Source of the DNA: Paracoccaceae bacterium
GTDB taxonomy: Bacteria > Pseudomonadota > Alphaproteobacteria > Rhodobacterales > Rhodobacteraceae
Direction of reading: 5' to 3'
Length of the DNA stretch: 45,443 bases
NCBI GenBank assembly: GCA_902554885.1
Contig: CACDPV010000010.1
Span: 1 to 45,443 of the forward strand
Shown here: one piece after another, positions 8,630 to 16,707 of the stretch
Layout: the number at the start of each line of letters is the position of its first letter
How positions within the stretch are numbered: position 1 is the first letter of the stretch
Made by a program: the position numbers and the translations under genes
Notes under the pieces: generated by a model
Told to the model about the DNA's origin: nothing
Seen by the model: the letters and a program-made list of their open reading frames with translations, nothing else
Databases searched by the model: none

Positions 8630-8658
8630 TTGGCAATTATTTTTAAAATTGATGATGT
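8630..8658 (+). promoter_or_regulatory. Candidate promoter of the decarboxylase operon
   Basis: TTGGCA (8630-8635) and TGATGT (8653-8658) are separated by 17 nt. The -10 box is poor, as expected for an activator-dependent promoter. An alternative pair, TTGACT (8589-8594) and TCAGAT (8612-8617), also 17 nt apart, would place the dyad inside the promoter, implying repression. The first layout fits LysR activation better. Neither is proven. Confidence 0.3.
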
Positions 8659-8688
8659 TAAAAAAAAACTGATTTAGAGGGCTATTGA

Positions 8689-9189
8689 ATGTCGATTACC
8701 CAAAATATGCTACATGCGATGGTAAAAAATAAAATAGAATTTGTTACAACTGTTCCATGTAAACAACTATCTGGCATTATTGAATTGTTAGAAAAAGATG
8801 AGAGAATACTTCATGTACCATCCAATAAAGAAGATGAAGGAATGGGGCTGTGTGCAGGTGCTTACATGGGTGGAAAGCGTCCATGCATTATAATGCAGAA
8901 CACCGCGATTGGTGTTACCATCAATACGTTGGTGACTTTAATTCAATACTACCGCATGCCACTTCCTATCTTAATAAGTTATCGAGGCGAAGTTGGGGAA
9001 AAAGTCCAATGCCAGGTTGAAATGGCGGTTCATACTAAAGCCCTTCTGGAACAACTCAAGATCCCCACCTACCATTTTCATGAACCTAACGACGCAAATG
9101 AGTTTGATGGTATTTTAAATCACACGTTTATGGCAAAAAAACCTGTTGCCATTTTAACCGATGCAAACTTCTGGAGTTCAATATCATGA
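8689..9189 (+). CDS. comD: Sulfopyruvate decarboxylase-type enzyme, alpha (PYR-domain) subunit
   Basis: A 166-residue protein equal to the N-terminal, pyrimidine-binding half of a thiamine-diphosphate 2-oxo-acid decarboxylase. It resembles ComD of coenzyme M biosynthesis and the N-terminal half of phosphonopyruvate decarboxylase. FVTTVPCKQLSGIIELL (18-34) is the typical opening strand and helix. In VPSNKEDEGMGLCAGAYMGG (43-62) one of the glutamates (48 or 50) should be the cofactor-activating acid. LPILISYRGEVGE (92-104) is the conserved R-G strand. It overlaps the beta-subunit gene by 4 nt, as expected for subunits made in equal amounts. AGAGGG precedes the ATG. The substrate is probably 3-sulfopyruvate; phosphonopyruvate is the main alternative. 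Confidence 0.8.
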   Translation: MSITQNMLHAMVKNKIEFVTTVPCKQLSGIIELLEKDERILHVPSNKEDEGMGLCAGAYMGGKRPCIIMQNTAIGVTINTLVTLIQYYRMPLPILISYRGEVGEKVQCQVEMAVHTKALLEQLKIPTYHFHEPNDANEFDGILNHTFMAKKPVAILTDANFWSSIS

Positions 9190-9746
9190 TAAGGGCAGAT
9201 ATTTTAAAAGAAATCATCCCAGTTATTTCTGACAAGTTAGTTGTTAGTAATATAGGACTACCATCGCAAGAACTTCATATGCTTGATGACCAGCCAACAA
9301 ATTTTTATATGCTTGGCACAATGGGATTAGCTTCTTCAATTGGATTAGGACTTGCTTTAAGCCAAAAAGAAACAGTAATCGCAATTGATGGAGATGGCTC
9401 TGTTCTGACTAATTTTGGAACACTGCCGACGATTGCAAACAATGTAGCGAATAATTTCATATTGCTGATTATTGATAACGGAAGTTATGGTTCAACCGGC
9501 GATCAACCAACTTACACAGGCGGCAAAACTTCTCTTGCTAAAGTCGCGGAGGCCTGTGGCTGTGAAAATGTTGTCGAATGCAAGGCATCAGAAACAAAGG
9601 AAATACTAGAAGCGGCAATCCAAGAAAAAAAAATGACAGTAATTGTGTCAAAATGTCAAAGTGGTAATATTCCTGTACCGGTTATTGATATAGATCCAGC
9701 TGTTATAAGATATCGCTTCATGGAAGAAATTAAAGCCAGGAACTAG
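9186..9746 (+). CDS. comE: Sulfopyruvate decarboxylase-type enzyme, beta (PP-domain) subunit
   Basis: A 186-residue protein equal to the diphosphate-binding half of the decarboxylase. The ThDP/magnesium motif is complete: IDGDGSVLTNFGTL (67-80), then IIDNGSYGSTGDQPTY (95-110), which is the pattern of ComE and phosphonopyruvate decarboxylases. TMGLASSIGLGLAL (45-58) is the usual helix before the motif. It overlaps the alpha gene by 4 nt (ATGA) and is 2 nt from the dehydrogenase gene, so all three form one operon. Together the subunits would convert sulfopyruvate to sulfoacetaldehyde plus carbon dioxide in the cytoplasm. Sulfoacetaldehyde acetyltransferase (xsc), the usual next step, is not in the window. 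Confidence 0.82.
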   Translation: MIRADILKEIIPVISDKLVVSNIGLPSQELHMLDDQPTNFYMLGTMGLASSIGLGLALSQKETVIAIDGDGSVLTNFGTLPTIANNVANNFILLIIDNGSYGSTGDQPTYTGGKTSLAKVAEACGCENVVECKASETKEILEAAIQEKKMTVIVSKCQSGNIPVPVIDIDPAVIRYRFMEEIKARN

Positions 9747-9748
9747 AT

Positions 9749-10873
9749 TTGCTTAATCCTTTTACTAAAGTTGATATTAGTTTTGATGACTTTCGACAGT
9801 CTGCAAGAAAGCGTCTACCAAAATTGTTGTTTGAGTACATTGATGGTGCAGCCTCTGATGGTAGTGGAGAAGCAGATAATAGAAAAATCATTAGACAATT
9901 AAGGCTCAACACGAAAGCGTTGATTAATGTTGAAAAACGAAGTTTGAACCACAAAATCTTCCGTATACCATCAAAATTGCCAATTGGCATAGCTCCAATG
10001 GGTATGGTCCAAATGGCGGGAGTAGGAGCAGATGAGGCATTCGCAAAATGCGCCGCCAAATATGAAATTCCAGTTGGTGTATCAACTGCTTCTTCTATGT
10101 CTTTGGAAAAGTACGCAGAATATTCAAACGGATACGCCTGGTTTCAGCTCTATTACATGGCAGACAAAACAGAACTTAAAAAACTTTTAAATAGGATAGT
10201 TACGGCTGGGTATAAAACTCTAATTTTTACGGTAGATGTCCCAGAAATCGGTTTTAGGCCGAACGAAATACGAAACGGTCTAAAGATCCCCTTTAAATTT
10301 GGGCCAAAGCAAATTGTCGATTTCGCTCTGCATCCCACCTGGTCAATAAAGACACTAATAAACGGTCCTCCAAAATTTGGAAATTTTAAAGATACAAATA
10401 GCTTCAACCGTGATGCCTCTCGAGCTGGCGCAGATTGGGATTTCTTAAGGTATCTTCGGGATCACTGGCCGAATAAATTAGTTATGAAAGGCGTATTGAA
10501 CACTGAAGATGCAAAAAACATGCAAGGCATGGGTGTTGATGGAATATATGTCTCAAGCCATGGAGGCCGACAATTGGCCTCTGCTCCACACCCAATTGAA
10601 ATTTTACCAAAAATTAGGAAAGCGTTAGGGGATGATGTACATATTTTTTATGATTCAGGACTGAGAAATGGAGAAGATTTGGTTAAAGCATATGCCTTGG
10701 GAGCAAACTTTGCTTTTATGGGCAGGCCATGGTCTCTTGCGTACGCAGCAAACAATAAACATGGCATCGAAAATTATATTGATTATCTCTGCAAAGAGAC
10801 ATCAGTTGCAATGGCCATGATTGGACGAAGGAAAATTGAAGAAATTTGTTTTGATGACATTTATTTCACCTAG
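9749..10873 (+). CDS. FMN-dependent alpha-hydroxy-acid dehydrogenase (lactate dehydrogenase family)
   Basis: A 374-residue TIM-barrel flavoprotein of the PF01070 family (L-lactate dehydrogenase, glycolate oxidase, mandelate dehydrogenase). The N terminus has the conserved FEYIDGAASD (28-37). IGIAPMGM (79-86) and STASSMS (112-118) line the FMN. Lys247 in VMKGV, the catalytic histidine His271 and substrate-binding Arg274 in SSHGGRQL (269-276), then YDSGLRNGED (301-310) and GRPW (325-328) complete the active site. The start is TTG at 9749, with AGGAA 7 nt upstream. Its operon position after the decarboxylase subunits suggests it makes their 2-oxo-acid substrate by oxidising the matching 2-hydroxy acid, for example 3-sulfolactate. 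That pairing is inferred; the enzyme could also be a general L-lactate dehydrogenase. Confidence 0.85.
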   Translation: MLNPFTKVDISFDDFRQSARKRLPKLLFEYIDGAASDGSGEADNRKIIRQLRLNTKALINVEKRSLNHKIFRIPSKLPIGIAPMGMVQMAGVGADEAFAKCAAKYEIPVGVSTASSMSLEKYAEYSNGYAWFQLYYMADKTELKKLLNRIVTAGYKTLIFTVDVPEIGFRPNEIRNGLKIPFKFGPKQIVDFALHPTWSIKTLINGPPKFGNFKDTNSFNRDASRAGADWDFLRYLRDHWPNKLVMKGVLNTEDAKNMQGMGVDGIYVSSHGGRQLASAPHPIEILPKIRKALGDDVHIFYDSGLRNGEDLVKAYALGANFAFMGRPWSLAYAANNKHGIENYIDYLCKETSVAMAMIGRRKIEEICFDDIYFT

Positions 10874-10904
10874 AAACAAACGAAATTAAAATATTAAAAT
10901 AACA

Positions 10905-12092
10905 TCAAAGACCCGTTTCGATAATTGCTTTTGCCAACGCAGGGACTGTTTTACAATTAAGCCCAGCAACATTAAAACGACTATCAGACACCATGTAGAT
11001 CCCAAATTCTTTTCGCATTTTTTCCACTTGTGAGGCTGTAGCACCAAGACGCGAAAACATTCCTCGGTGCGAAGCGATAAAACTGAAACGATCAGATCCA
11101 GAGATCCTTTGCAGTTCATCAGAAAGCTGAATTCTTAAATTCAGCAGGGAATTGCGGATATCCTCTAACTCAGACATCCAATCACAACGTAGGTCAGTAT
11201 CATTCAAAACTATTGAAACAAGCCTTGATCCGTGATCAGGAGGAAAAGAAAAATTCTGGCGGTTTAAAAATGCTAACATACTTTGGTTTATCTTGCGTCT
11301 AGAACTATCTTGCGAGACAAGCATTAATAGCCCTGCCCGTTCTCGATAAATTCCAAAATTCTTTGAACAGCTTGACGCTATCACCGTTTCGGGCACCGAC
11401 TCGGCAATCAACCGTGTCGCATATGCGTCGTCCTCCAGCCCATCACCAAAGCCTTGATAAGCTAAATCAATCATAGGTGTCGCACCACTCTTGTTTAACA
11501 ATTCAATGATTATCTGCCATTGCTGCTTATTCAAATTGGCGCCAGTTGGATTATGGCAGCAACCATGTAGCAAAACAACATCACCAGCCTTCGCGCGAGA
11601 CAGATCAGCTAACATGGAATCAAACTCAACACCCCGAGTCTCATTGTCAAAATATCGATAGGTTTTACATGGGATATTTAAGTATTTTAGTATTGAAATG
11701 TGATTAGGCCATGTTGGATCTGATACAAAAACTCGTACATCAGGGTTAGCGATTTTAAATAGTTCAAATCCTTGTCTAACAGCACCCGTTCCTCCAGGAG
11801 TTGCTGCTGATGCTATAAAGTTTTTTGGTATGTTACTCCCGAGGACTAATGATATTATAGCGTCTGAGAAAGCTGGATCCCCTACCAAACCAACGTATGA
11901 TTTACTATTTTCAATCTCCCACCATTTTTTTTCAGCTGCTTTAATAGACCTCATTATTGGAGTGTTACCATTTGAATCTTTGTAAACACCTACACCAAGA
12001 TCAAGCTTTTGCTCTCTTGGATCATCTTTAAATGCTGTCATTAAAGCGAGTATCTTATCAGGCGGCTGGTTCTGGATGTTCTTAAAAATCAT
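10905..12092 (-). CDS. Aspartate/aromatic amino-acid aminotransferase (class I)
   Basis: A 395-residue PLP aminotransferase of the AspC/TyrB group. LDLGVGVYKDSNGNTPIMRS (30-49) is the family's N-terminal signature. HGCCHNPTGANL (176-187) contacts the cofactor, Asp209 and Tyr212 lie in MIDLAYQGF, and Lys244 in SSCSKNFGIYRERAGLL (240-256) is the Schiff-base lysine. SRFNVAGLN near the end carries the substrate-binding arginine. A longer frame exists upstream, but the ATG at 12092 is preferred: it overlaps the sulfurtransferase stop by 4 nt (ATGA), has GGAG upstream and begins at the family's usual N terminus. With the sulfurtransferase next door it could supply mercaptopyruvate from cysteine as well as transaminate aspartate or aromatic amino acids. 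Confidence 0.9.
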   Translation of the reverse strand: MIFKNIQNQPPDKILALMTAFKDDPREQKLDLGVGVYKDSNGNTPIMRSIKAAEKKWWEIENSKSYVGLVGDPAFSDAIISLVLGSNIPKNFIASAATPGGTGAVRQGFELFKIANPDVRVFVSDPTWPNHISILKYLNIPCKTYRYFDNETRGVEFDSMLADLSRAKAGDVVLLHGCCHNPTGANLNKQQWQIIIELLNKSGATPMIDLAYQGFGDGLEDDAYATRLIAESVPETVIASSCSKNFGIYRERAGLLMLVSQDSSRRKINQSMLAFLNRQNFSFPPDHGSRLVSIVLNDTDLRCDWMSELEDIRNSLLNLRIQLSDELQRISGSDRFSFIASHRGMFSRLGATASQVEKMRKEFGIYMVSDSRFNVAGLNCKTVPALAKAIIETGL

Positions 12093-12949
12093 TTTTGGTC
12101 TCCAGTCGATACAGGAAGTGTGGGTGACATTCCCCATTCTGTCCAGCTTCCATCATACAAAGAGTGGTCCGTTTTACCTATAAGTTCCAATCCAAGATTT
12201 AGAACTGCAGCGGTTACCCCAGATCCGCAGCTTGTAATTACTGGCTTCGATATATCAACTCCAGCAGAGTCAAACATTTGTTTCAATTCAGATTTGTTTT
12301 TAAAAGTTTGATCATCATTCAACAGCGATTTAAAAAATACATTTTTTGAATTTGGAATATGCCCTTTTCGCAATCCCTCTCTTGGCTCATTTTCTTCGCC
12401 TCTAAATCGACCTGGTGACCTTGCATCAATAATCTCATAATCACCCAGCTTTGATGCCGCAGCTACTTGGGTTACGTCCTTTAAATAAGAAAGCACCTGA
12501 TCCACCATCATGTGGCGATCACGTATTACAGGTAGCTCATCATTTACTGGAAAACCATCAGAAATCCACTTAGGCAACCCACCATCAAGAACAGCGACAT
12601 CGTCATGCCCCATCATCTTGAAAAGCCACCAAACTCTAGCAGCAGAAAATATACCTAAACCATCATAAATAATCACTTGATGACCATCTCCAACGCCCAG
12701 TTTACGTACTTTGGACATAAATTTTTCTACCGGTGGAACCATGTGTGGAAGGTCAGACCTGTGATCTGAAATATCGTCAATATCAAAAAATCGGGCGTCA
12801 GGGATATGCTTTTTTTCATACTCCGCAATTGGGTTTCTATACATATGTGGGAGATACCATGACGCGTCAAGGACTCGTATCTGAGAGCTGTCTAGTCTTT
12901 TAGCCAACCAACTAGTCGAAACAAGGCTCCCGGCACGCTCAGTTATCAT
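12089..12949 (-). CDS. sseA: 3-mercaptopyruvate sulfurtransferase (two rhodanese domains)
   Basis: A 286-residue tandem rhodanese protein. The first domain (about 5-140) is non-catalytic, with VLDASWYLP and IPDARFFDID. The second (about 165-280) has IIDARSPGRFRGEENEPREG and the active loop CGSGVTA (241-247). Cys241 followed by GSGVTA is the mercaptopyruvate sulfurtransferase form, distinct from the CRKGVT loop of thiosulfate rhodaneses. It transfers sulfur from 3-mercaptopyruvate to thiol acceptors or cyanide. It lies between smpB and the aminotransferase gene on the same strand and overlaps the latter by 4 nt, a pairing that fits cysteine breakdown through mercaptopyruvate. Confidence 0.93.
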   Translation of the reverse strand: MITERAGSLVSTSWLAKRLDSSQIRVLDASWYLPHMYRNPIAEYEKKHIPDARFFDIDDISDHRSDLPHMVPPVEKFMSKVRKLGVGDGHQVIIYDGLGIFSAARVWWLFKMMGHDDVAVLDGGLPKWISDGFPVNDELPVIRDRHMMVDQVLSYLKDVTQVAAASKLGDYEIIDARSPGRFRGEENEPREGLRKGHIPNSKNVFFKSLLNDDQTFKNKSELKQMFDSAGVDISKPVITSCGSGVTAAVLNLGLELIGKTDHSLYDGSWTEWGMSPTLPVSTGDQK

Positions 12950-13045
12950 CGTATAATTCCATAAGCTTCAAAAGATTTCTAGGTAAGCCATTTAAATGCT
13001 CCAGAGACTATTATTTGAAATCTTACAATTGGACAAGACTTCTCA

Positions 13046-13522
13046 TTAGTCTCCCTGCCTCAGTAAACGTTGTTTTTGTCTTCCCCAGTCACGTTTTGCT
13101 TGATCTGATCTCTTGTCATAATTTTTTTTACCTTTAGCCACACCTATTTTTAATTTTGCGATGCCTCTATGATTGAAATACAAAACTAGAGGGACCAAAG
13201 TCATTCCTTTTCTTTGAGTTTCTGACCACAGCTTCCCAAGTTCGCGCTTCGTTACCAAAAGTTTTCTTCGACGCCTCTCCTCATGACCCCAGGTTTTTGC
13301 CTGATCGTAGGGTGCAATATATGAGTTAATTAACCATAGTTCACCATTTTCAACCTCTGCATAACACTCACCAATATTTGCAGATTTTTGTCTAAGTGAT
13401 TTTACTTCTGAACCAACCAAAGAGAGGCCACATTCGATCTCATCCTCAATCGAGTAATCGTAACGAGCGCGTCGATTTTCGGCTATAATTTTATAATTTG
13501 GGTCAGTTTTATTTTTGTTCAT
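13046..13522 (-). CDS. smpB: tmRNA-binding protein SmpB
   Basis: SsrA-binding protein of trans-translation, which brings tmRNA to stalled ribosomes. The 158-residue product has the full family pattern: [20 protein letters not shown] near the N terminus, [11 protein letters not shown] (35-45), [13 protein letters not shown], and the basic tail [20 protein letters not shown] that enters the mRNA channel. The tmRNA gene ssrA is not in this window. It lies 96 nt before sseA on the same strand and is divergent from the class III aminotransferase gene. Confidence 0.97.
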   Translation of the reverse strand: MNKNKTDPNYKIIAENRRARYDYSIEDEIECGLSLVGSEVKSLRQKSANIGECYAEVENGELWLINSYIAPYDQAKTWGHEERRRRKLLVTKRELGKLWSETQRKGMTLVPLVLYFNHRGIAKLKIGVAKGKKNYDKRSDQAKRDWGRQKQRLLRQGD

Positions 13523-13642
13523 AGCACTCGATGGTTACACATAACTAAGTAAAATTGTCCAGTAGTTTTGCTGAAACTATAGACAAAGTAAAAAGACAAA
13601 CTAACAATGAAGTTGTATTAAATTTGCAGGTGGGCGAAAAAG

Positions 13643-14995
13643 ATGAAAGATGATAATTTTCTCAAGGCGAATAATGCAAAACACCTTTGGCATCCAATGG
13701 GTCATCCAAAAGACTCATTAGAAGCACCCCCAAGAATAATTACTCAAGCCGAAGGGGCAAAAATAACAGATATTGACGGTCATCAAACCGTAGATGCTGT
13801 AGGTGGGCTTTGGTGCGTGAATCTAGGATATTCTAATGATAGGATTAAAGAAGCAATAACAAAGCAACTTTACGACCTTCCATACTACTCATCTTTTGCA
13901 GGTACTACCAATCCTATGGCAATTGAAGCATCATATATGGTGCGAAATTTATTTGCCGAAGACGGAATGAGCCGCGTATTTTTTACATCAGGCGGGTCTG
14001 ACTCGGTTGACACATGTCTCCGGCTAGCCCGCCAATATCACCGAATAAAAGGCGAGCCAACTCGCACAAAATTTATTTCATTAAAAAAAGGTTATCATGG
14101 AACTCATTTCGGCGGTGCATCAGTAAATGGAAATAATCGGTTTCGGATAAACTATGAGCCATTACTGCCCGGCTGTTTTCATCTTCCTAGCCCATACACT
14201 TATAGAAATCCTTTTAATGAAACTAACTCCTCGAAACTAGCCCATCATATTGCTGCTGCATTCGAAGATGAAATTGCGTTTCAAGGTGCAAATAGTATTG
14301 CTGCTTTTATAATGGAGCCCATACAAGGCGCAGGAGGCGTAATAATTCCGGACCCAATCTTTATGACCCTTATGCGGGAAATATGTGATAAAAATGGAAT
14401 CCTCTTAATATCTGATGAAGTTATAACCGGATTTGGGCGTACTGGCGACTGGTCAGGAGCACGCCATTGGGGCGTTAAACCCGACATGATGAGCACTGCT
14501 AAAGGTATTACCTCTGGATATTATCCAGTTGGAGCAGCTTTGATGTCGGACAAAGTTGCCGAAGTATTTGAAAATGATAAAACTGGTGATGCTGCAATTT
14601 TTCATGGCTATACATACTCTGCTCACCCCGTAGGAGCAGCAGCCGTGGTAGCATGCATATCTGAAACTGAACGTCTGGATACCAAAATCAATGCACAGGT
14701 GCGTGGGACACAATTATATAATGGTGTCATAGATTTAGCTAAGAAACACAATATCGTTGGAGAAGTACGAGGCGGGCATGGCCTAATGCTTGCGATTGAG
14801 CTTGTTTCTGATCAGACAAAAAAAACACCTTTAGACAATGATCATATGAAAAAGATCCATCAGAAAACCTACGAGTTCGGTGCTATGGTCAGACTAGGGT
14901 TGAACAATATTTTAATGTCCCCACCACTAACAATATCTGAGGAAGAAGTAAGTCAAATTTTGGGTGCATTAGATGAAGGTTTAGCTGCTATTTAA
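13643..14995 (+). CDS. Class III omega-amino-acid:pyruvate-type aminotransferase
   Basis: A 450-residue PLP-dependent class III transaminase. AVGGLWCVNLGY (52-63) is typical of the omega-amino-acid:pyruvate group. FTSGGSDSVDT (114-124) holds the phosphate, ISDEVITGFGRTG (256-268) contains the cofactor aspartate Asp258, and Lys287 in MSTAKGITSGYYPVGA is the Schiff-base lysine. AGGTGGG lies before the ATG. Possible amino donors are beta-alanine, putrescine, taurine, hypotaurine or other amines, usually with pyruvate as acceptor. A taurine:pyruvate role would fit the sulfonate-type operon at 8689-10873, but the sequence does not prove it. Its neighbours smpB (divergent) and the pseudouridine synthase (convergent) give no functional clue. 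Confidence 0.88.
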   Translation: MKDDNFLKANNAKHLWHPMGHPKDSLEAPPRIITQAEGAKITDIDGHQTVDAVGGLWCVNLGYSNDRIKEAITKQLYDLPYYSSFAGTTNPMAIEASYMVRNLFAEDGMSRVFFTSGGSDSVDTCLRLARQYHRIKGEPTRTKFISLKKGYHGTHFGGASVNGNNRFRINYEPLLPGCFHLPSPYTYRNPFNETNSSKLAHHIAAAFEDEIAFQGANSIAAFIMEPIQGAGGVIIPDPIFMTLMREICDKNGILLISDEVITGFGRTGDWSGARHWGVKPDMMSTAKGITSGYYPVGAALMSDKVAEVFENDKTGDAAIFHGYTYSAHPVGAAAVVACISETERLDTKINAQVRGTQLYNGVIDLAKKHNIVGEVRGGHGLMLAIELVSDQTKKTPLDNDHMKKIHQKTYEFGAMVRLGLNNILMSPPLTISEEEVSQILGALDEGLAAI

Positions 14996-15019
14996 TTACA
15001 ATGAATATTTAATTTAAAG

Positions 15020-15562
15020 CTATGCTATAGTTTCAAAATCTCCTGGCATCAAATTATCTAGGCTGTAGCTTCCTATTTTAATGCGAATTAGCCGCAAAGT
15101 AGGGTGCCCAACGGCAGCAGTCATTCGTCTAATTTGTCTGTTCCTTCCCTCATAAATGATAACTTCTAACCAGGAATCGGGAACTGTTTTTCGTACTCGA
15201 ATTGGTGGGACTCTATCCCAGAGACATGGCGCTTCAATTATCTTAACCTCTGCTGGAAGTGTAATACCATCTTTTAACTCTATACCTACTCGTAGAAGAT
15301 TCAAATCGGCTTGTTTAGGCTCACCCTCAACTTGCACATTATACGTTTTTTTGATTTTATTTGTCGGGTTTGAGAGTTTATGCTGCAACTTCCCGTCGTC
15401 CGATAGTAACATCAAGCCCTCGCTGTCTTTATCAAGTCTTCCAACTGGGTAAATATTTGGAATAGAAATGAAGTCAGACAAATTACCTCTTTCAGTCGCA
15501 TTTTCTGAATTATCACTAAATTGAGATAATACATTAAATGGTTTGTTAAACTTTACGATCAT
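15020..15562 (-). CDS. rluE: RluE-type 23S rRNA pseudouridine synthase
   Basis: A 180-residue RsuA/RluB/RluE-family enzyme that isomerises a uridine in rRNA. It has no N-terminal S4 domain, as in RluE, which acts on U2457 of 23S rRNA in E. coli. The catalytic motif is YPVGRLDKDSEGLMLLSDDG (printed length 20), with the nucleophilic aspartate in GRLD. KTYNVQVEG and IIYEGRNRQIRRMTAAVGHP are the other conserved blocks. The ATG at 15562 is chosen; the longer frame opens with TTG at 15610 and would overlap the asparaginase gene by 46 nt. The gene starts 2 nt after that stop, so the two are probably co-transcribed. Assignment to RluE rather than another small family member is likely but not certain. 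Confidence 0.85.
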   Translation of the reverse strand: MIVKFNKPFNVLSQFSDNSENATERGNLSDFISIPNIYPVGRLDKDSEGLMLLSDDGKLQHKLSNPTNKIKKTYNVQVEGEPKQADLNLLRVGIELKDGITLPAEVKIIEAPCLWDRVPPIRVRKTVPDSWLEVIIYEGRNRQIRRMTAAVGHPTLRLIRIKIGSYSLDNLMPGDFETIA

Positions 15563-15564
15563 TT

Positions 15565-16557
15565 TTACTGTATTAATGGCCTTATAAAACCAGTTTTTAC
15601 TCCATCCCAATTCAAGACCGAAGGGTTCAAGTACTTCGCTACAATTGGATTAGCAGGATTTAAAACATCTAGCCCTACTAAAATTGATGCTATTACACAC
15701 TCGCTAGCTCTAGTCGCACCATCTAAAACTTTCAAAGCAACACCCATTTTTTTTTCTGGAATTATTGCCACAAAAAACCCTTCCGCTCCCGTTTTTAAAG
15801 CTACTTTTCCCTGTGCTGCTCTCATTAAGTCTGTACACGCACGACCTTCACCAGCCACTAACGCAGGATGCTTCAACATTGCATCTATTACTCTAACAGC
15901 ACTTTTAGAGGAGAGATCTGATCTACTTTTAGCATCTGAAAACCAAGCCATAGCATTAGCAATACCTTTCAAACTGAACGCGTGATTTGGCGCAGAACAT
16001 CCGTCTATTCCGTAACCAATACTCACTTCATTTGTGGTCATTTCGTAAAACTCCAAGCAAGCTTTTTGAACCGGATGATCAATACTGACATAGTTAGAGT
16101 CAGCACCTAAGTACTGTGTCAATGTTAAGAACCCAGAATGCTTTCCAGAACAATTATTATGAATTCGACAGGGACTTTGGTCAGCCCTAAATAAATTTAT
16201 TTTTGCATCTCGGTCACGCGGCACCTGCGGTCCACAACAAAGGTCAGAGTCTGATAATCCGAGCTCACTTAACCATTTTTCCACGAGAACGGTATGAATA
16301 CTAGCAGCATTATGAGATGCACAAGCCAAGGCAAGATGTTGCGATGACAAGCCAAAACTATCAGCTGCTCCAGAAGCCACCAATGGTAGCGCTTGAATCA
16401 TTTTGGATGATGATCTTGAATAAAAAATCTGTTCCGGATCACCCCAAGACTTTACTATCCCTCCACTACTGTCACACACGACCGCATGCCCAATATGCAA
16501 ACTTTCCCTTAAAGAACCCCTCCATACTTCACAAAGTTCTACTGCAGAATTAATCAT
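15565..16557 (-). CDS. Type II-family L-asparaginase (PF06089)
   Basis: A 330-residue protein of the Asparaginase_II family, which is unrelated to the E. coli AnsA/AnsB fold and is common in alphaproteobacteria. Recognised blocks are FYSRSSSKMIQALPL, LALACASHNA, NNCSGKHSGFL, GYGIDGCSAPNHAFSL and MLKHPALVAGEGR, with the serine/lysine pair SSSK and the NNCSGKH stretch typical of the active site. It hydrolyses asparagine to aspartate and ammonia. No signal peptide is visible, so it should be cytoplasmic. AGGAC precedes the ATG. It is divergent from the IalB-like gene and is followed directly by the pseudouridine synthase gene. Confidence 0.9.
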   Translation of the reverse strand: MINSAVELCEVWRGSLRESLHIGHAVVCDSSGGIVKSWGDPEQIFYSRSSSKMIQALPLVASGAADSFGLSSQHLALACASHNAASIHTVLVEKWLSELGLSDSDLCCGPQVPRDRDAKINLFRADQSPCRIHNNCSGKHSGFLTLTQYLGADSNYVSIDHPVQKACLEFYEMTTNEVSIGYGIDGCSAPNHAFSLKGIANAMAWFSDAKSRSDLSSKSAVRVIDAMLKHPALVAGEGRACTDLMRAAQGKVALKTGAEGFFVAIIPEKKMGVALKVLDGATRASECVIASILVGLDVLNPANPIVAKYLNPSVLNWDGVKTGFIRPLIQ

Positions 16558-16707
16558 AAAATTCGTCCTATTCGAATTGTTATTATCAGGGCTTTAAATT
16601 AAATTGGGTTCAGTTTAAAATAATAGATGTAAATAAAGAACAAAATGCTCTGTTTTTAATATGCTATATAAGTATAGTAAGACAAGAACTGAATGACGCG
16701 AGGAAAT

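Noticed and set aside
12093-12137. N-terminal extension of the aspartate/aromatic aminotransferase
   Set aside because: The extra 15 codons lie inside sseA and do not resemble the family; the ATG at 12092 has GGAG and a 4-nt overlap with the sseA stop.
12977-13022. AAGATTTC/GAAATCTT repeat downstream of smpB
   Set aside because: The loop is roughly 40 nt and the stem is AT-rich; in a sequence of this composition it is easily chance.
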